Positions 17,915-26,200 of a DNA stretch of 64,000 nt are shown in pieces. The stretch spans positions 1,736,001 through 1,800,000 of the forward strand of contig NZ_SMFZ01000001.1 of the NCBI RefSeq assembly GCF_004339565.1, written 5' to 3'. The notes below the pieces were generated by a model. That model worked only from the letters and a program-made list of their open reading frames with translations, was not told where the DNA came from and ran no database searches. The DNA is from Pseudonocardia endophytica. GTDB lineage: Bacteria; Actinomycetota; Actinomycetes; Mycobacteriales; Pseudonocardiaceae. The position numbers and the translations under genes were made by a program. Within the stretch, counting starts at the first letter, position 1, and every line of letters begins with the position of its first letter.

Positions 17915-18757
17915 TCAGGCGGTCGGAGCGGTCTCGTTGGTGATCACCCAGAACTTCTTCACGTACGCGGTCTTCGAGGTCCAGGTGACCGGTGTCCCCG
18001 AGGCGAAGCCGATGATGTCACCGGCCTCGAAGTCGAACTCCTCGCCGGTGTCCTCGTTCACGACGTGCACCTGCCCCTCCAGGAGCAGGATCGTCTCGTC
18101 GCCGAGCGGGGCGGTGTAGCGGGTGGTCCCGGTGCCGTCCGGGTTGCAGCCGGCCACCCCGACCCCGGTGCGCCACAGCCCGCACTTGTAGGTGCCGGTG
18201 GAGCCGGTGTCCCGGATGGTGAACAGCTCCCCGAAAGTCTGGTGGCCGTGTTCCGGCTCGTCCCACTCGAACGGCGTCCACGTGCCCGGGTCGTCGCTGA
18301 TGTTCGCGACGACCAGGTGGTCGGTCTTGGTGGCGGGGTTCGGGCTGTCCCACATCACCCAGAACTTCTTCAGGAACGGGCTGTGGATCTCCCAGTGCAG
18401 ATCGACGTGCTTCGGGTGGCTGATGATCGTGCCGGCCCCGATGCGGTGCTTCCTGCCGGTCGCGGTCTCGGTGATGTCGGCGGTCCCCTCGAGGATCACC
18501 ATCGTCTCGTCACCCAGGGGCGCGGAGTACACCACCTCGCACGAGCCGTCCTCGCGACAGCCGGCGATCTCGTACCCGGTCCGCCACAGGCCGGACATGA
18601 GCGTGCCGGATGTCCCCTCCGGACGGACGACGACGACCTCTCCCTTCACCTGCGAGCCGTGCCTGGGGTCCTCCCACTCGAACGGCGTCCACTCGTCCTT
18701 CGGTGGGTTGGCGTTGCGGTTGCCGTGGTACAGCGCCCGAGTCGTTGCTGCGGTCAT
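17915..18757 (-). CDS. Two-domain cupin protein
   Basis: 280 residues made of two similar halves of about 135 residues. Each runs WTPFEWEDP/WTPFEWDEP, GHxTFGE-like, SGTLMSGLWRTG/STGTYKCGLWRTG, then YSAPLGDETMVILEG/YTAPLGDETILLLEG, and ends in KKFWV. The blocks resemble the cupin_3 (DUF861) group. No catalytic activity can be assigned. It starts at ATG 18757 with GAGGAG upstream and lies 94 bases downstream of the aldehyde dehydrogenase, probably the same operon. Confidence 0.82.
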   Translation of the reverse strand: MTAATTRALYHGNRNANPPKDEWTPFEWEDPRHGSQVKGEVVVVRPEGTSGTLMSGLWRTGYEIAGCREDGSCEVVYSAPLGDETMVILEGTADITETATGRKHRIGAGTIISHPKHVDLHWEIHSPFLKKFWVMWDSPNPATKTDHLVVANISDDPGTWTPFEWDEPEHGHQTFGELFTIRDTGSTGTYKCGLWRTGVGVAGCNPDGTGTTRYTAPLGDETILLLEGQVHVVNEDTGEEFDFEAGDIIGFASGTPVTWTSKTAYVKKFWVITNETAPTA

Positions 18758-18851
18758 CTCCTGCTCCTCTGTCTGGTGGGTGGCGGCCGGCGCGGCGGTG
18801 TCGCCTCGACGACCTGGTTGTCCGGTGTTACTTCCGTGGCCCGCGCGTCGA

Positions 18852-20372
18852 CTACAGCGGCGCGTTGACCCAGTCGGTGCCCGCACGCAGCGAGTCGTCC
18901 AGATTGATGCTGACGTGCTTGACCTGGGTGTATCCGTGGACGGCTTCCAGTCCCTCCTCTCGCCCGGTGCCGGACTGCTTGTGCCCGCCGTGCGGGGTCA
19001 TCGGCAGTTCGCCGAACCAGTCGTTGATCATCACGCCACCGACCTGCAGCCGTCGGGCGGTGGACAGCAGCCGCTTGATGTCGCGGCCCAGCAAGCAGGC
19101 GAACAGGCCGTAGATGCTGTCGTTGACGGCCTCGACCAGCTCGTCCTCGGTGGTCCACAGGTGCACCGACGCGACCGGGCCGAAGATCTCCTCGCGGGCG
19201 ATCCGGGCGTCGTGCGGAACGTCGACGAAGACCGTCGGCTCGATGAAGTAGCCGCCCTCGTCGAGGCCGTCCGGTCGCCCGCCGCCGTAGTGCAGGGTCG
19301 CTTCGGACTTGCCGATCTCGATGTACTCGCGGACCCGGTCGTACTGCTTCTGCGACACGAGCGGACCCATCTCGGTGTCCTCGGCGAACCCGTCACCGAT
19401 CCGGGTGGACCGGAGCCGGTCGGTGAGCTTGCCGAGGAACTCGTCGCGGACGTCGGCGTGCACGAACAGCCGGGTCCCGGCGACGCAGACCTGTCCGGTG
19501 TGCGAGCAGAAGCCCTGGACGGTCGCCTCGACGGCGTCGTCGAGATCGGCGTCGGGGAACACGACGGTCGGGCTCTTGCCGCCGAGCTCGAGGTTGATCT
19601 GGGCGACGTGGTCGGCCGCCAGCTTCGAGACGGTCCTCCCGGTCTCGGTGGAGCCGGTGAACGTGATGCCCGCGACGTCCGGGTGCGCGGCCAGCGACGC
19701 GCCCGCTTCGGCCCCGTAGCCGGTCACCACGTTGAACACGCCGTCCGGGAAGCCCGCCGCGCGTACCAGCTCGGCGAACTTCAGCGCCGACAGAGAGGTG
19801 TCCTCGGCCGGTTTGACGACGACGGTGTTGCCCAGCGCCAGCGCGGGGGCGATCGAGCGGACCATCACCAGCAGCGGGTAGTTCCACGGCACGATGTGCG
19901 CGGTGACGCCGAGCGGCTCGAGCAGCGTGAACGACAGCTTGTTGCCCGGCACCTGGATCGTGCGGCCGCCGACCTTGTCGGCCAGGCCCGCCCAGTAGTC
20001 CAGCCACAGCGGGATTGCTCCCACCAGTTCCCGGGCCTTCGCCAGGTAGTGGCCGGAGTCGAGGGCTTCGATGCGGGCCAGCTCGTCGGCGTGCTCGGTG
20101 ACCAGCCCGGCCAGTGCGCGGAGCAGCCCGGAGCGGGCGATGGTGTCGGTGAACTGCCATTCGACCGCCGCGCGCCGGGCCGCGGCGACCGCCCGGTCGA
20201 CGTCGGTGCCGTCTGCCCGGGGGACCTGCGCGATGGTGTCGCCGGTGTTCGGGTCCACGGTGGGGAAGGTGCCGCCGGCAGCGGCCGTGACGAACTCGCC
20301 GTCGACGAACATCGCGACGTGATCCACGGTGCGGGCTTCCGGGGGAAGCGTCAGCGCGTGCGTGAGGGACAT
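18852..20372 (-). CDS. NAD(P)-dependent aldehyde dehydrogenase
   Basis: 506 residues with the family blocks in order: HIVPWNYPLL, VVKPAEDT, FTGSTETGR, catalytic Glu in LELGGKSP, catalytic Cys in TGQVCVAGTR, EEIFGPV, and a terminal GGHKQSGTGRE. It oxidises an unidentified aldehyde to the acid. The start has GAGGAGG seven bases upstream. The upstream gap with the IclR gene contains sites like those before the 21680 operon, suggesting shared control. Confidence 0.92.
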   Translation of the reverse strand: MSLTHALTLPPEARTVDHVAMFVDGEFVTAAAGGTFPTVDPNTGDTIAQVPRADGTDVDRAVAAARRAAVEWQFTDTIARSGLLRALAGLVTEHADELARIEALDSGHYLAKARELVGAIPLWLDYWAGLADKVGGRTIQVPGNKLSFTLLEPLGVTAHIVPWNYPLLVMVRSIAPALALGNTVVVKPAEDTSLSALKFAELVRAAGFPDGVFNVVTGYGAEAGASLAAHPDVAGITFTGSTETGRTVSKLAADHVAQINLELGGKSPTVVFPDADLDDAVEATVQGFCSHTGQVCVAGTRLFVHADVRDEFLGKLTDRLRSTRIGDGFAEDTEMGPLVSQKQYDRVREYIEIGKSEATLHYGGGRPDGLDEGGYFIEPTVFVDVPHDARIAREEIFGPVASVHLWTTEDELVEAVNDSIYGLFACLLGRDIKRLLSTARRLQVGGVMINDWFGELPMTPHGGHKQSGTGREEGLEAVHGYTQVKHVSINLDDSLRAGTDWVNAPL

Positions 20373-20605
20373 ACGAACCTCCTCGTCGGACCGTCGAGCG
20401 ACGGTCTCGGTTCCGGGTTGTCCGGCTGCGTGCTGTGCCCGCGGACGAGCCGGTGCCCGGATCCGGCACCGCTCCGCTCGGGGCCGCCGGCCGGGAAGTG
20501 GGGGCCGGAGTGCTCCAGAGCGGCGGACGGTGCAGCAGGGCACCGAGAACATGGAGGAGGCCCTGTGACGGGGTCAACAAGAAGTTCGGTTGTCGCAGCT
20601 CAGCG

Positions 20606-20617
20606 TTCCACATCGTG
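20606..20617. promoter_or_regulatory. Candidate IclR operator site
   Basis: TTCCACATCGTG. Its exact reverse complement recurs at 21568-21579, upstream of the amidohydrolase operon. TTCCA half sites are typical of IclR-family operators. Confidence 0.5.
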
Positions 20618-20680
20618 GTCGGACTGACCGGACTCCGACGTCTAGCTAGTCGTGATCTCGATGGAGGGCACGATCAGCAG

Positions 20681-20693
20681 TCCACAATATGGA
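20681..20693. promoter_or_regulatory. Candidate IclR operator, palindromic variant
   Basis: TCCACAATATGGA: TCCA and TGGA arms around a five-base centre, just outside the 3' end of the IclR gene. Confidence 0.4.
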
Positions 20694-20704
20694 CTTCTGG
20701 ACTC

Positions 20705-21526
20705 CTACTGCTCGCTTCGGCTCAGGTGCTCGACCTCGCGCTTGAGCAGCGTCTCCAGCCATCGCTCCCGTTCGGGCTGCATCCGCGAGCTGATCGTGGC
20801 GATGCCGAGCGCTACCACCGGGTCCCCCTGCCGGGCGGGGACGACCAGGCTGATGCCCGCCGAGTCGTCGACGACCAACCCGCGGTTGATGGCGACGCCG
20901 TGGCGCTCCCTGGCGGCCGCGACCAGACCGAGGACGACGTCCGGGGTCAGGTGCGGATGCTCGCGGACCACCTCGTGCTCGTTGGCCGCCACCGCTGCGG
21001 CCGCGACCTCCGGCGCGAGCGCGGCGAGGAAGGCGAGCCCGGCCGCGCCGACGCCGAGCGGAAGCCGGTCGCCGACGTGCAACACGTGGCTGCGGATCGG
21101 CCACCGTCCCTCCTCCCGGTGCACGCACACGTGGTGGTGGTGCCGGCGGATCGACACGAAGGCCACGTCCTCCGACGCGCCCGCGAGCCGGGTCGCTGCC
21201 GCCACGGACTGCTGCTGGACGCCGTAGCGCAGCTCCGCCGCCGCGCCGACCACGTACGACTCCGGCCCGAGGCGATACCGCCGGTCGGGAGCCTGCTCCA
21301 GGTAGCCGGCGTGCAGGAGCTCGGCGAGCAGCCGGTGTGTCGTCGGCCTGGCCAGGCCCGTCTCCTCGGCGATGGCCGCCACCGACAGGCCGCCGCGGCG
21401 CTCCCACCTCGACACCAGTGACAGCAGGTCGAGAGCGCGGCGGACGCTCTGCGACCCGGGTCGGGCTTCCGCCCCGGCCCGTGTCTTGTCCTCTACATTG
21501 TGGAATGGTCGTCTCCTGGAAGTCAC
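20705..21526 (-). CDS. IclR-family transcriptional regulator
   Basis: About 273 residues from GTG 21526. The start is uncertain, as GTG 21550 and TTG 21596-21598 are also in frame and none has a good ribosome-binding site. The winged HTH is SQSVRRALDLLSLV then LSVAAIAEETGLARPTTHRLL. The effector domain includes VAFVSIRRHHHHVCVHRE, LPLGVGAAGLAFLAAL and the closing DPVVALGIATISSRM. It is divergent from the amidohydrolase operon and upstream of the aldehyde dehydrogenase/cupin genes, with similar sites at both promoters, so it probably controls both. Confidence 0.87.
   Translation of the reverse strand: MTSRRRPFHNVEDKTRAGAEARPGSQSVRRALDLLSLVSRWERRGGLSVAAIAEETGLARPTTHRLLAELLHAGYLEQAPDRRYRLGPESYVVGAAAELRYGVQQQSVAAATRLAGASEDVAFVSIRRHHHHVCVHREEGRWPIRSHVLHVGDRLPLGVGAAGLAFLAALAPEVAAAAVAANEHEVVREHPHLTPDVVLGLVAAARERHGVAINRGLVVDDSAGISLVVPARQGDPVVALGIATISSRMQPERERWLETLLKREVEHLSRSEQ
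21495..21506. promoter_or_regulatory. Candidate IclR operator site
   Basis: ACATTGTGGAAT. It shares TGTGGAAT with the site at 21568 and lies at the start of the IclR gene, as expected for autoregulation. Confidence 0.45.
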
Positions 21527-21567
21527 AGGCAGAAAGATAGATATCTCCACCGCAGCAAGACAATGCT

Positions 21568-21579
21568 CACGATGTGGAA
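21568..21579. promoter_or_regulatory. Candidate IclR operator before the amidohydrolase operon
   Basis: CACGATGTGGAA, exact inverse of the site at 20606-20617, about 100 bases before the start at 21680. Confidence 0.5.
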
Positions 21580-21679
21580 TATCGACGTGCGCGAACAAAC
21601 CCGCGGATTGACGCGCACGTCAGCCGGGCCGCAGCGTCTGACGCCGGACGACGGAGTCAACCGCGAGCTGGAGCCCTCG

Positions 21680-22807
21680 ATGAGCACCCCCACCACGACG
21701 TCGGCGACCGCCCCACCCGGCGACGCCCCTCCCGAGGGTCGCCGCGCCGCCGTCGTCGACTGCGACGTCCACGCCGTCCTGCCCTCGGCGCGGGCCCTGC
21801 TCCCCTACCTCGACGACTACTGGGCTGCCCAGCTCGAGGCGCAGTTGGCGCCGACCTACGAACCGAGCTACCACCCGCCGTCCTCGCCGATCGCCGAGCG
21901 TCCGGGAGCGACGCCGGGCCCGGACGGACGCGCCGGGACGTCCGCGGACGCCCTGGTCGCCGACGTGTTCGCGGACGGCGACACGGACGTCGCGATCCTC
22001 AACTGCCTCTACGGCGTGCAACAGATACACCAGCCGCGGCGCGAAGCCGCACACGCCCGTGCGCTCAATGACTGGATCTCCCGCGAGTGGTTGGACCACG
22101 ACGACCGGCTCCGCGGGTCGATCGTGGTGCCGCAGGGCACACCGGTGCTCGCCGCAGAGGAGATCGACCGCTGCGCTGCCGACGGCCGCTTCGCCCAGAT
22201 CCTGCTGCTGGGCCAGTCCGAGCTGCCCTACGGTCGCCAGATCAACTGGCCGATCTGGGAGGCGGCGGCACGGCACGGCCTGCCGGTGGCGATCCACATC
22301 GGTGGTGTGTTCCGGCAGGCCCCCACCTCGGTCGGCTGGCCGACGACCCACCTCGAGTGGTACGTCGGCCAGCAGTCCAACCTGGAGGCCCAGCTGACCT
22401 CCATCGTGTCCGAGGGCGTCCTCCAGAAGTTCCCGGAGACCCGGATCGTCGTCAGCGAGCTCGGCTTCCGCTGGGTCCCACCGTTCCTGTGGAAGTTCGA
22501 CAAGCTCTGGAAGAGCTACCGCCAGGACGTCCCGTGGGTGACCGAGCGGCCGTCGGACCTCGTCCGCCGCCACGTCCGCTTCACCACCGCCCCCTCCGAC
22601 GGCGCCGAGCGGCCCGGGGAGCTCGACCGTGTCGTCGACCACCTCGGATCCGCGGACATGCTCGTCTACTCCAGCGACTACCCGCATCAGCACCACTCGC
22701 CCCCGCGCGCGATCGAGCAAGGCTCGTCGGACCCAGCCCTGGTCGAGCGGATCCGTCGCGGCAACGCGTTCGCCCTCCACGGCCTCCACGTCCCCGCCGC
22801 CCGCTGA
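21680..22807 (+). CDS. Amidohydrolase family protein (ACMSD-like TIM barrel), first of two
   Basis: 375 residues of the amidohydrolase_2 group. N-terminal metal motif VDCDVH lies near residue 27, a barrel His in AIHIGG near 205, and SSDYPH near 336 supplies the conserved Asp. Members decarboxylate or hydrolyse ring-cleavage-type acids using a metal ion. It heads a six-gene operon under IclR control and is followed 26 bases later by a second member. The substrate is unknown. Confidence 0.87.
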   Translation: MSTPTTTSATAPPGDAPPEGRRAAVVDCDVHAVLPSARALLPYLDDYWAAQLEAQLAPTYEPSYHPPSSPIAERPGATPGPDGRAGTSADALVADVFADGDTDVAILNCLYGVQQIHQPRREAAHARALNDWISREWLDHDDRLRGSIVVPQGTPVLAAEEIDRCAADGRFAQILLLGQSELPYGRQINWPIWEAAARHGLPVAIHIGGVFRQAPTSVGWPTTHLEWYVGQQSNLEAQLTSIVSEGVLQKFPETRIVVSELGFRWVPPFLWKFDKLWKSYRQDVPWVTERPSDLVRRHVRFTTAPSDGAERPGELDRVVDHLGSADMLVYSSDYPHQHHSPPRAIEQGSSDPALVERIRRGNAFALHGLHVPAAR

Positions 22808-22833
22808 CCCCCCTCCACGGGAGGAGACCCCAC

Positions 22834-23970
22834 ATGACACTCATCGAGGAGCGTCCGGTCCACGGAGTCCGGCCGATCCAGTCGATCGGCACCGGGATCG
22901 TGGACGTCGACATCCACCCGGTCCCACCGGCGGGCGCCGTCGCGGAGTACGTGCCGCAGCGCTGGCGCCGAGTCATCGACGAGTTCGGCGCCCGCACCAC
23001 CAACGGGCTGCAGAACCTCGGCGAGTACCCGCAGCTCTACGGCGGCGCGATGCGCGCCGACTCCTGGCCGGACGACGGCTTCCCCGGCTCGGACCTGGGG
23101 ATGATCCGCTCGCAGCTGCTCGATCGCTACGACATCCGGCTCGGCGTCCTGCAGTGCCTGTCCCCCGGCGGCCAGGCGTTGAACCCGGCAGCCCAGGCCC
23201 TGCGGCCCGAGATCGCGGACGTCCTCACCCGCGCGGTGAACGACTGGCAGCTCGATCATCTGGTCGTGCCCGAGCCGCGGCTTCGCGCGGCGATCTCGCT
23301 GCCCTGGGAGAACCCGGACCTGGCTGTCGCCGAGCTGGAGCGCATCGGCTCACACCCGGGCGTCCTCGCGGTGCTCGGGCTGAGCAAGACCCGCGACCCG
23401 CTCGGCAGCCGCCGCTACTGGCCGATCTACGAGGCGATGCTCGACTACGGCCTCCCGTTGCAGGTTCATCTGTCCCAGGGCGGCGGCAACCCGGCGACCG
23501 GTACCGGCTGGCCCTCGTACCACACCGAGTACCACGTCGGGCAGGTCCAGAGCTTCCAGTCCCAACTCCTGAACCTGATCCTCTCCGGCACCTTCGACCG
23601 GTTCCCGGACCTGCGGGTCATGTTCGTCGAAGGCAACGTCGCGCATTTCGTCCCGTTGGCCGAGCGACTGGACTACCACTGGGAGACGCAGCGCGACGAG
23701 GTCCCGGACCTGCAACGCAAGCCGTCGGAGTACCTGCACGACCACGTCTGGGTCTCTACCCAGCCGATCGACGAGCCCGACGACCCCGCACACCTCGTCG
23801 AGTACATCGAGGAGTTCGGTCGGGACCGGGTGCTGTTCGCCTCCGACTACCCGCACTTCGACTTCGACGACCCGCACGAGATCTTCCCGTCGTCGTTCCC
23901 TGCCGGGCTGAAGGACCGGATCCTGCGAGACAACGCCCGACGGTTCTTCGGCCTGGAGGACGAGGCGTGA
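22834..23970 (+). CDS. Amidohydrolase family protein (ACMSD-like TIM barrel), second of two
   Basis: 378 residues with VDVDIHPV near 23, LQVHLSQGG near 210 and FASDYPHFDFDDP near 343. It is related to the preceding gene, including the shared EYHVGQVQSFQSQL versus EWYVGQQSNLEAQL block, so the pair may form a hetero-oligomer or act on successive intermediates. GGAGGAGA lies upstream of the ATG. The stop overlaps the Rieske-fusion start by 4 bases. Confidence 0.87.
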   Translation: MTLIEERPVHGVRPIQSIGTGIVDVDIHPVPPAGAVAEYVPQRWRRVIDEFGARTTNGLQNLGEYPQLYGGAMRADSWPDDGFPGSDLGMIRSQLLDRYDIRLGVLQCLSPGGQALNPAAQALRPEIADVLTRAVNDWQLDHLVVPEPRLRAAISLPWENPDLAVAELERIGSHPGVLAVLGLSKTRDPLGSRRYWPIYEAMLDYGLPLQVHLSQGGGNPATGTGWPSYHTEYHVGQVQSFQSQLLNLILSGTFDRFPDLRVMFVEGNVAHFVPLAERLDYHWETQRDEVPDLQRKPSEYLHDHVWVSTQPIDEPDDPAHLVEYIEEFGRDRVLFASDYPHFDFDDPHEIFPSSFPAGLKDRILRDNARRFFGLEDEA

Positions 23971-25400
23971 CCCGTTACGCCGTCGCCGGAACATCCGAGA
24001 TCGGTCCGGGCCAGCGCAAGATCGTCGAGATCGAGGGCAGACCGGTCGGCGTCCTCAACGTCGACGGCGAGTACTTCGCCCTGCTCGACCGCTGTCCGCA
24101 CGCCGGGGCGCCGTTGTGCGGGCACGGCACGATCTTCGGGGTCTCCACCGCCGCACAGCCCGACGGCCCGATCGAATACGAGGGCGGACGATCGCTGCGC
24201 TGCCCGTGGCACGCGTGGGAATTCGACGTCCGTACCGGGGTCTCGTTCTACGACCCCCGCAACGCCCGGGTGCGCCGGTACCCCGTCGAGGTCGTCGCGG
24301 GAGCGCCCGACGACGTCGTCGAGCCCGACGGCGGTCGCCAGGAGGGGCCGCTGGTCCTGGAGGGCTACGAGGTGGCCGTCGAGGGCGACATGCTGGTCGT
24401 CGACACCGCCCGCCGCCGCCCTGGACGTACGGCCGTCCCGCCGCGGCCCGCGGACGAGCCGGTCGACGTCGTCGCCGTCGTCGCGGCGAAGCGAGCCGCA
24501 GCGGCCGGGGTAGCCGTCGTCGAACTGAGGTCCAGGGACGGCACCCCGATGCCGGCCTGGACGCCCGGCGCCCATCTCGAGGTCACCCTCACCGACGACC
24601 TCGTCCGGCACTACTCGCTCTGCGGCGCCCCCGACGACCGGAGCACCTGGCGGATCGGTGTGCTGCGAGAGCAGCGCGGCCGAGGCGGGTCTGCGTATGT
24701 GCACGACACCCTGCAGGTCGGCGACGAGATCCGCTGCCACGGGCCGCGGAACAACTTCGCGCTGGAGAAGGCGCGGGAGTACGTGTTCCTCGCGGGCGGC
24801 ATCGGGATCACGCCCATCCTGCCGATGATCGCCGAGTGCGAGGCGTCCGGCCAGCCGTGGCGGCTGGTGTACGGCGGTCGCTCCCGCAGCTCCATGGCCT
24901 TCCTGGAGGAGGTGGAGGCCTACGGGGACCGGGTCACGATCTGGCCGCATGACGAACGCGGGCACCTCGATCTCCCCGCTGCGCTCGGTGAGCCCCGCGA
25001 CGGCGTGGCCGTCTACTGCTGCGGACCCGGCCCGCTGATCGACGCCGTCGAGGGCCAGTGCGCGCCATGGCCGGCCGGCACCCTGCACGTGGAACGGTTC
25101 CGTCCGGCGGACGGAGCCCTCGACGGGCCGGACACCGCGTTCGAGGTGGTGTGCGACCGCTCGGACCTGGTGGTGGGCGTTCCCGAGGGCCGGTCGGTCG
25201 TCGACGCGCTCGCCGACGCCGGTGTCCACGTGCCGACCTCGTGCCGGGAGGGCACGTGCGGCACCTGCGAGACGGTCGTCCTCGACGGCGTCCCCGACCA
25301 CCGCGACTCCTTCCTCAGCCCGAGCGAGCGCGCGTCGAACGAGGTCATGACGCCGTGCTGCTCGCGCTCGCACGGGCCGCGGCTCGTCCTCGACCTGTGA
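23967..25400 (+). CDS. Rieske domain fused to phthalate-dioxygenase-reductase-type flavoprotein with C-terminal [2Fe-2S] ferredoxin
   Basis: 477 residues and three redox modules. Residues 1-130 form a Rieske centre (C43-P-H45 and C79-P-W-H82). Residues 165-380 form a flavin/NAD reductase (RHYSLCG, then GGIGITPILPM near 275). Residues 385-477 form a plant-type ferredoxin (C426, C431, C434 and C464/465). Electrons could run NAD(P)H to flavin to ferredoxin to Rieske within one chain. No oxygenase large subunit is adjacent; the partner must be elsewhere, or the two amidohydrolases act with it in some other way. GTG overlaps the previous stop. Confidence 0.88.
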   Translation: MTRYAVAGTSEIGPGQRKIVEIEGRPVGVLNVDGEYFALLDRCPHAGAPLCGHGTIFGVSTAAQPDGPIEYEGGRSLRCPWHAWEFDVRTGVSFYDPRNARVRRYPVEVVAGAPDDVVEPDGGRQEGPLVLEGYEVAVEGDMLVVDTARRRPGRTAVPPRPADEPVDVVAVVAAKRAAAAGVAVVELRSRDGTPMPAWTPGAHLEVTLTDDLVRHYSLCGAPDDRSTWRIGVLREQRGRGGSAYVHDTLQVGDEIRCHGPRNNFALEKAREYVFLAGGIGITPILPMIAECEASGQPWRLVYGGRSRSSMAFLEEVEAYGDRVTIWPHDERGHLDLPAALGEPRDGVAVYCCGPGPLIDAVEGQCAPWPAGTLHVERFRPADGALDGPDTAFEVVCDRSDLVVGVPEGRSVVDALADAGVHVPTSCREGTCGTCETVVLDGVPDHRDSFLSPSERASNEVMTPCCSRSHGPRLVLDL

Positions 25401-25445
25401 CCCGCCGCGGCCGACCCGGCCGTCGACATGATCGGAGAAGATCGA

Positions 25446-26167
25446 ATGAGTCAGCAGCCGTCCGGCTCGGCCGTCGTCGTCGGCGGCGCGCGGGGCATCG
25501 GGCTCGCCGCCGTGGAGCTGGCCGTCTCGCAGGTCGCGGCGATGACTGTGCTCGACCTCCCCGACGAGGCTCCAGAGGTCGCCGAGGCGTTCCCGGGAGC
25601 CCGCTACCGGCGGGCCGACGTCCTCGACCGGGACGCGCTGGAGAAGGGCTTCGCCGACGCCGCCGAGGCGGGGCCGGTGACGGGCGTGTTCGTGCCAGCG
25701 GGCATCACGCTGCCACACCGTTGCTGGAGGTCACGGCCGAACAGGCCCAGCGCTGCCTTCTGGTCAACATCATGGGGTCGATCAACACGATCCAGGCCGC
25801 TGCCCCGTACCTCGCGCCGGGGGCGTCGATCGTCCTGTGCTCCTCGGTCGCCGCGTACACCGGCGGCGGCTACGTCGGCGGCCCGGTCTACGGCGCCTCC
25901 AAGGCCGGCGTGATCGGCCTGACCAAGGGCGCCGCGCGGGAGCTCGCACCCCGAAAGATCCGGGTCAACTGCATCGCCCCCGGCTGCACCGCCACCTCGA
26001 TGATCGGGGACGACCCCGAGGTCATCGCCACGCTGGCCGGCCGGGCGCTGGCCGGACGGCTCGCCGAGCCGGACGAGATCGCCCGGGCGGCGCTCTACCT
26101 GTGGTCGTCCGCGTCGTCGTACATGACCGGTGCGGTACTCGACGTCAACGGCGGAATCCGGCTCTGA
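25446..26167 (+). pseudogene. Short-chain dehydrogenase/reductase interrupted by a frameshift
   Basis: The first part reads to about 25708 in one frame (NAD motif GGARGIG, then VFVPAGIT). The rest continues from about 25709 in another frame (ATPLLEV, catalytic VYGASKAG, IRVNCIAPG, final MTGAVLDVNGG). Restoring one base near 25708 gives a normal SDR of about 240 residues with Ser, Tyr and Lys all present. A point deletion or a sequencing error both fit. GGAGAAG precedes the ATG. It lies between the Rieske fusion and a thiolase. Confidence 0.85.
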
Positions 26168-26200
26168 CACCCCGTCCCACGACTGGAGGAGCGAACACGC

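Larger units (their letters stand above)
20373..20704. other. Gap upstream of the aldehyde dehydrogenase with two operator-like sites
   Basis: 332 bases between the IclR gene end and the aldehyde dehydrogenase start, with no convincing gene. It contains TTCCACATCGTG (20606-20617) and TCCACAATATGGA (20681-20693). Confidence 0.5.

Noticed and set aside
18192..20627. Very long + strand frame opposite the cupin and aldehyde dehydrogenase genes
   Set aside because: Antisense shadow without domains; it crosses two well-supported genes.
25700..25715. Programmed frameshift in the SDR
   Set aside because: No slippery heptamer or downstream structure; a simple one-base deletion or sequencing error explains it better.
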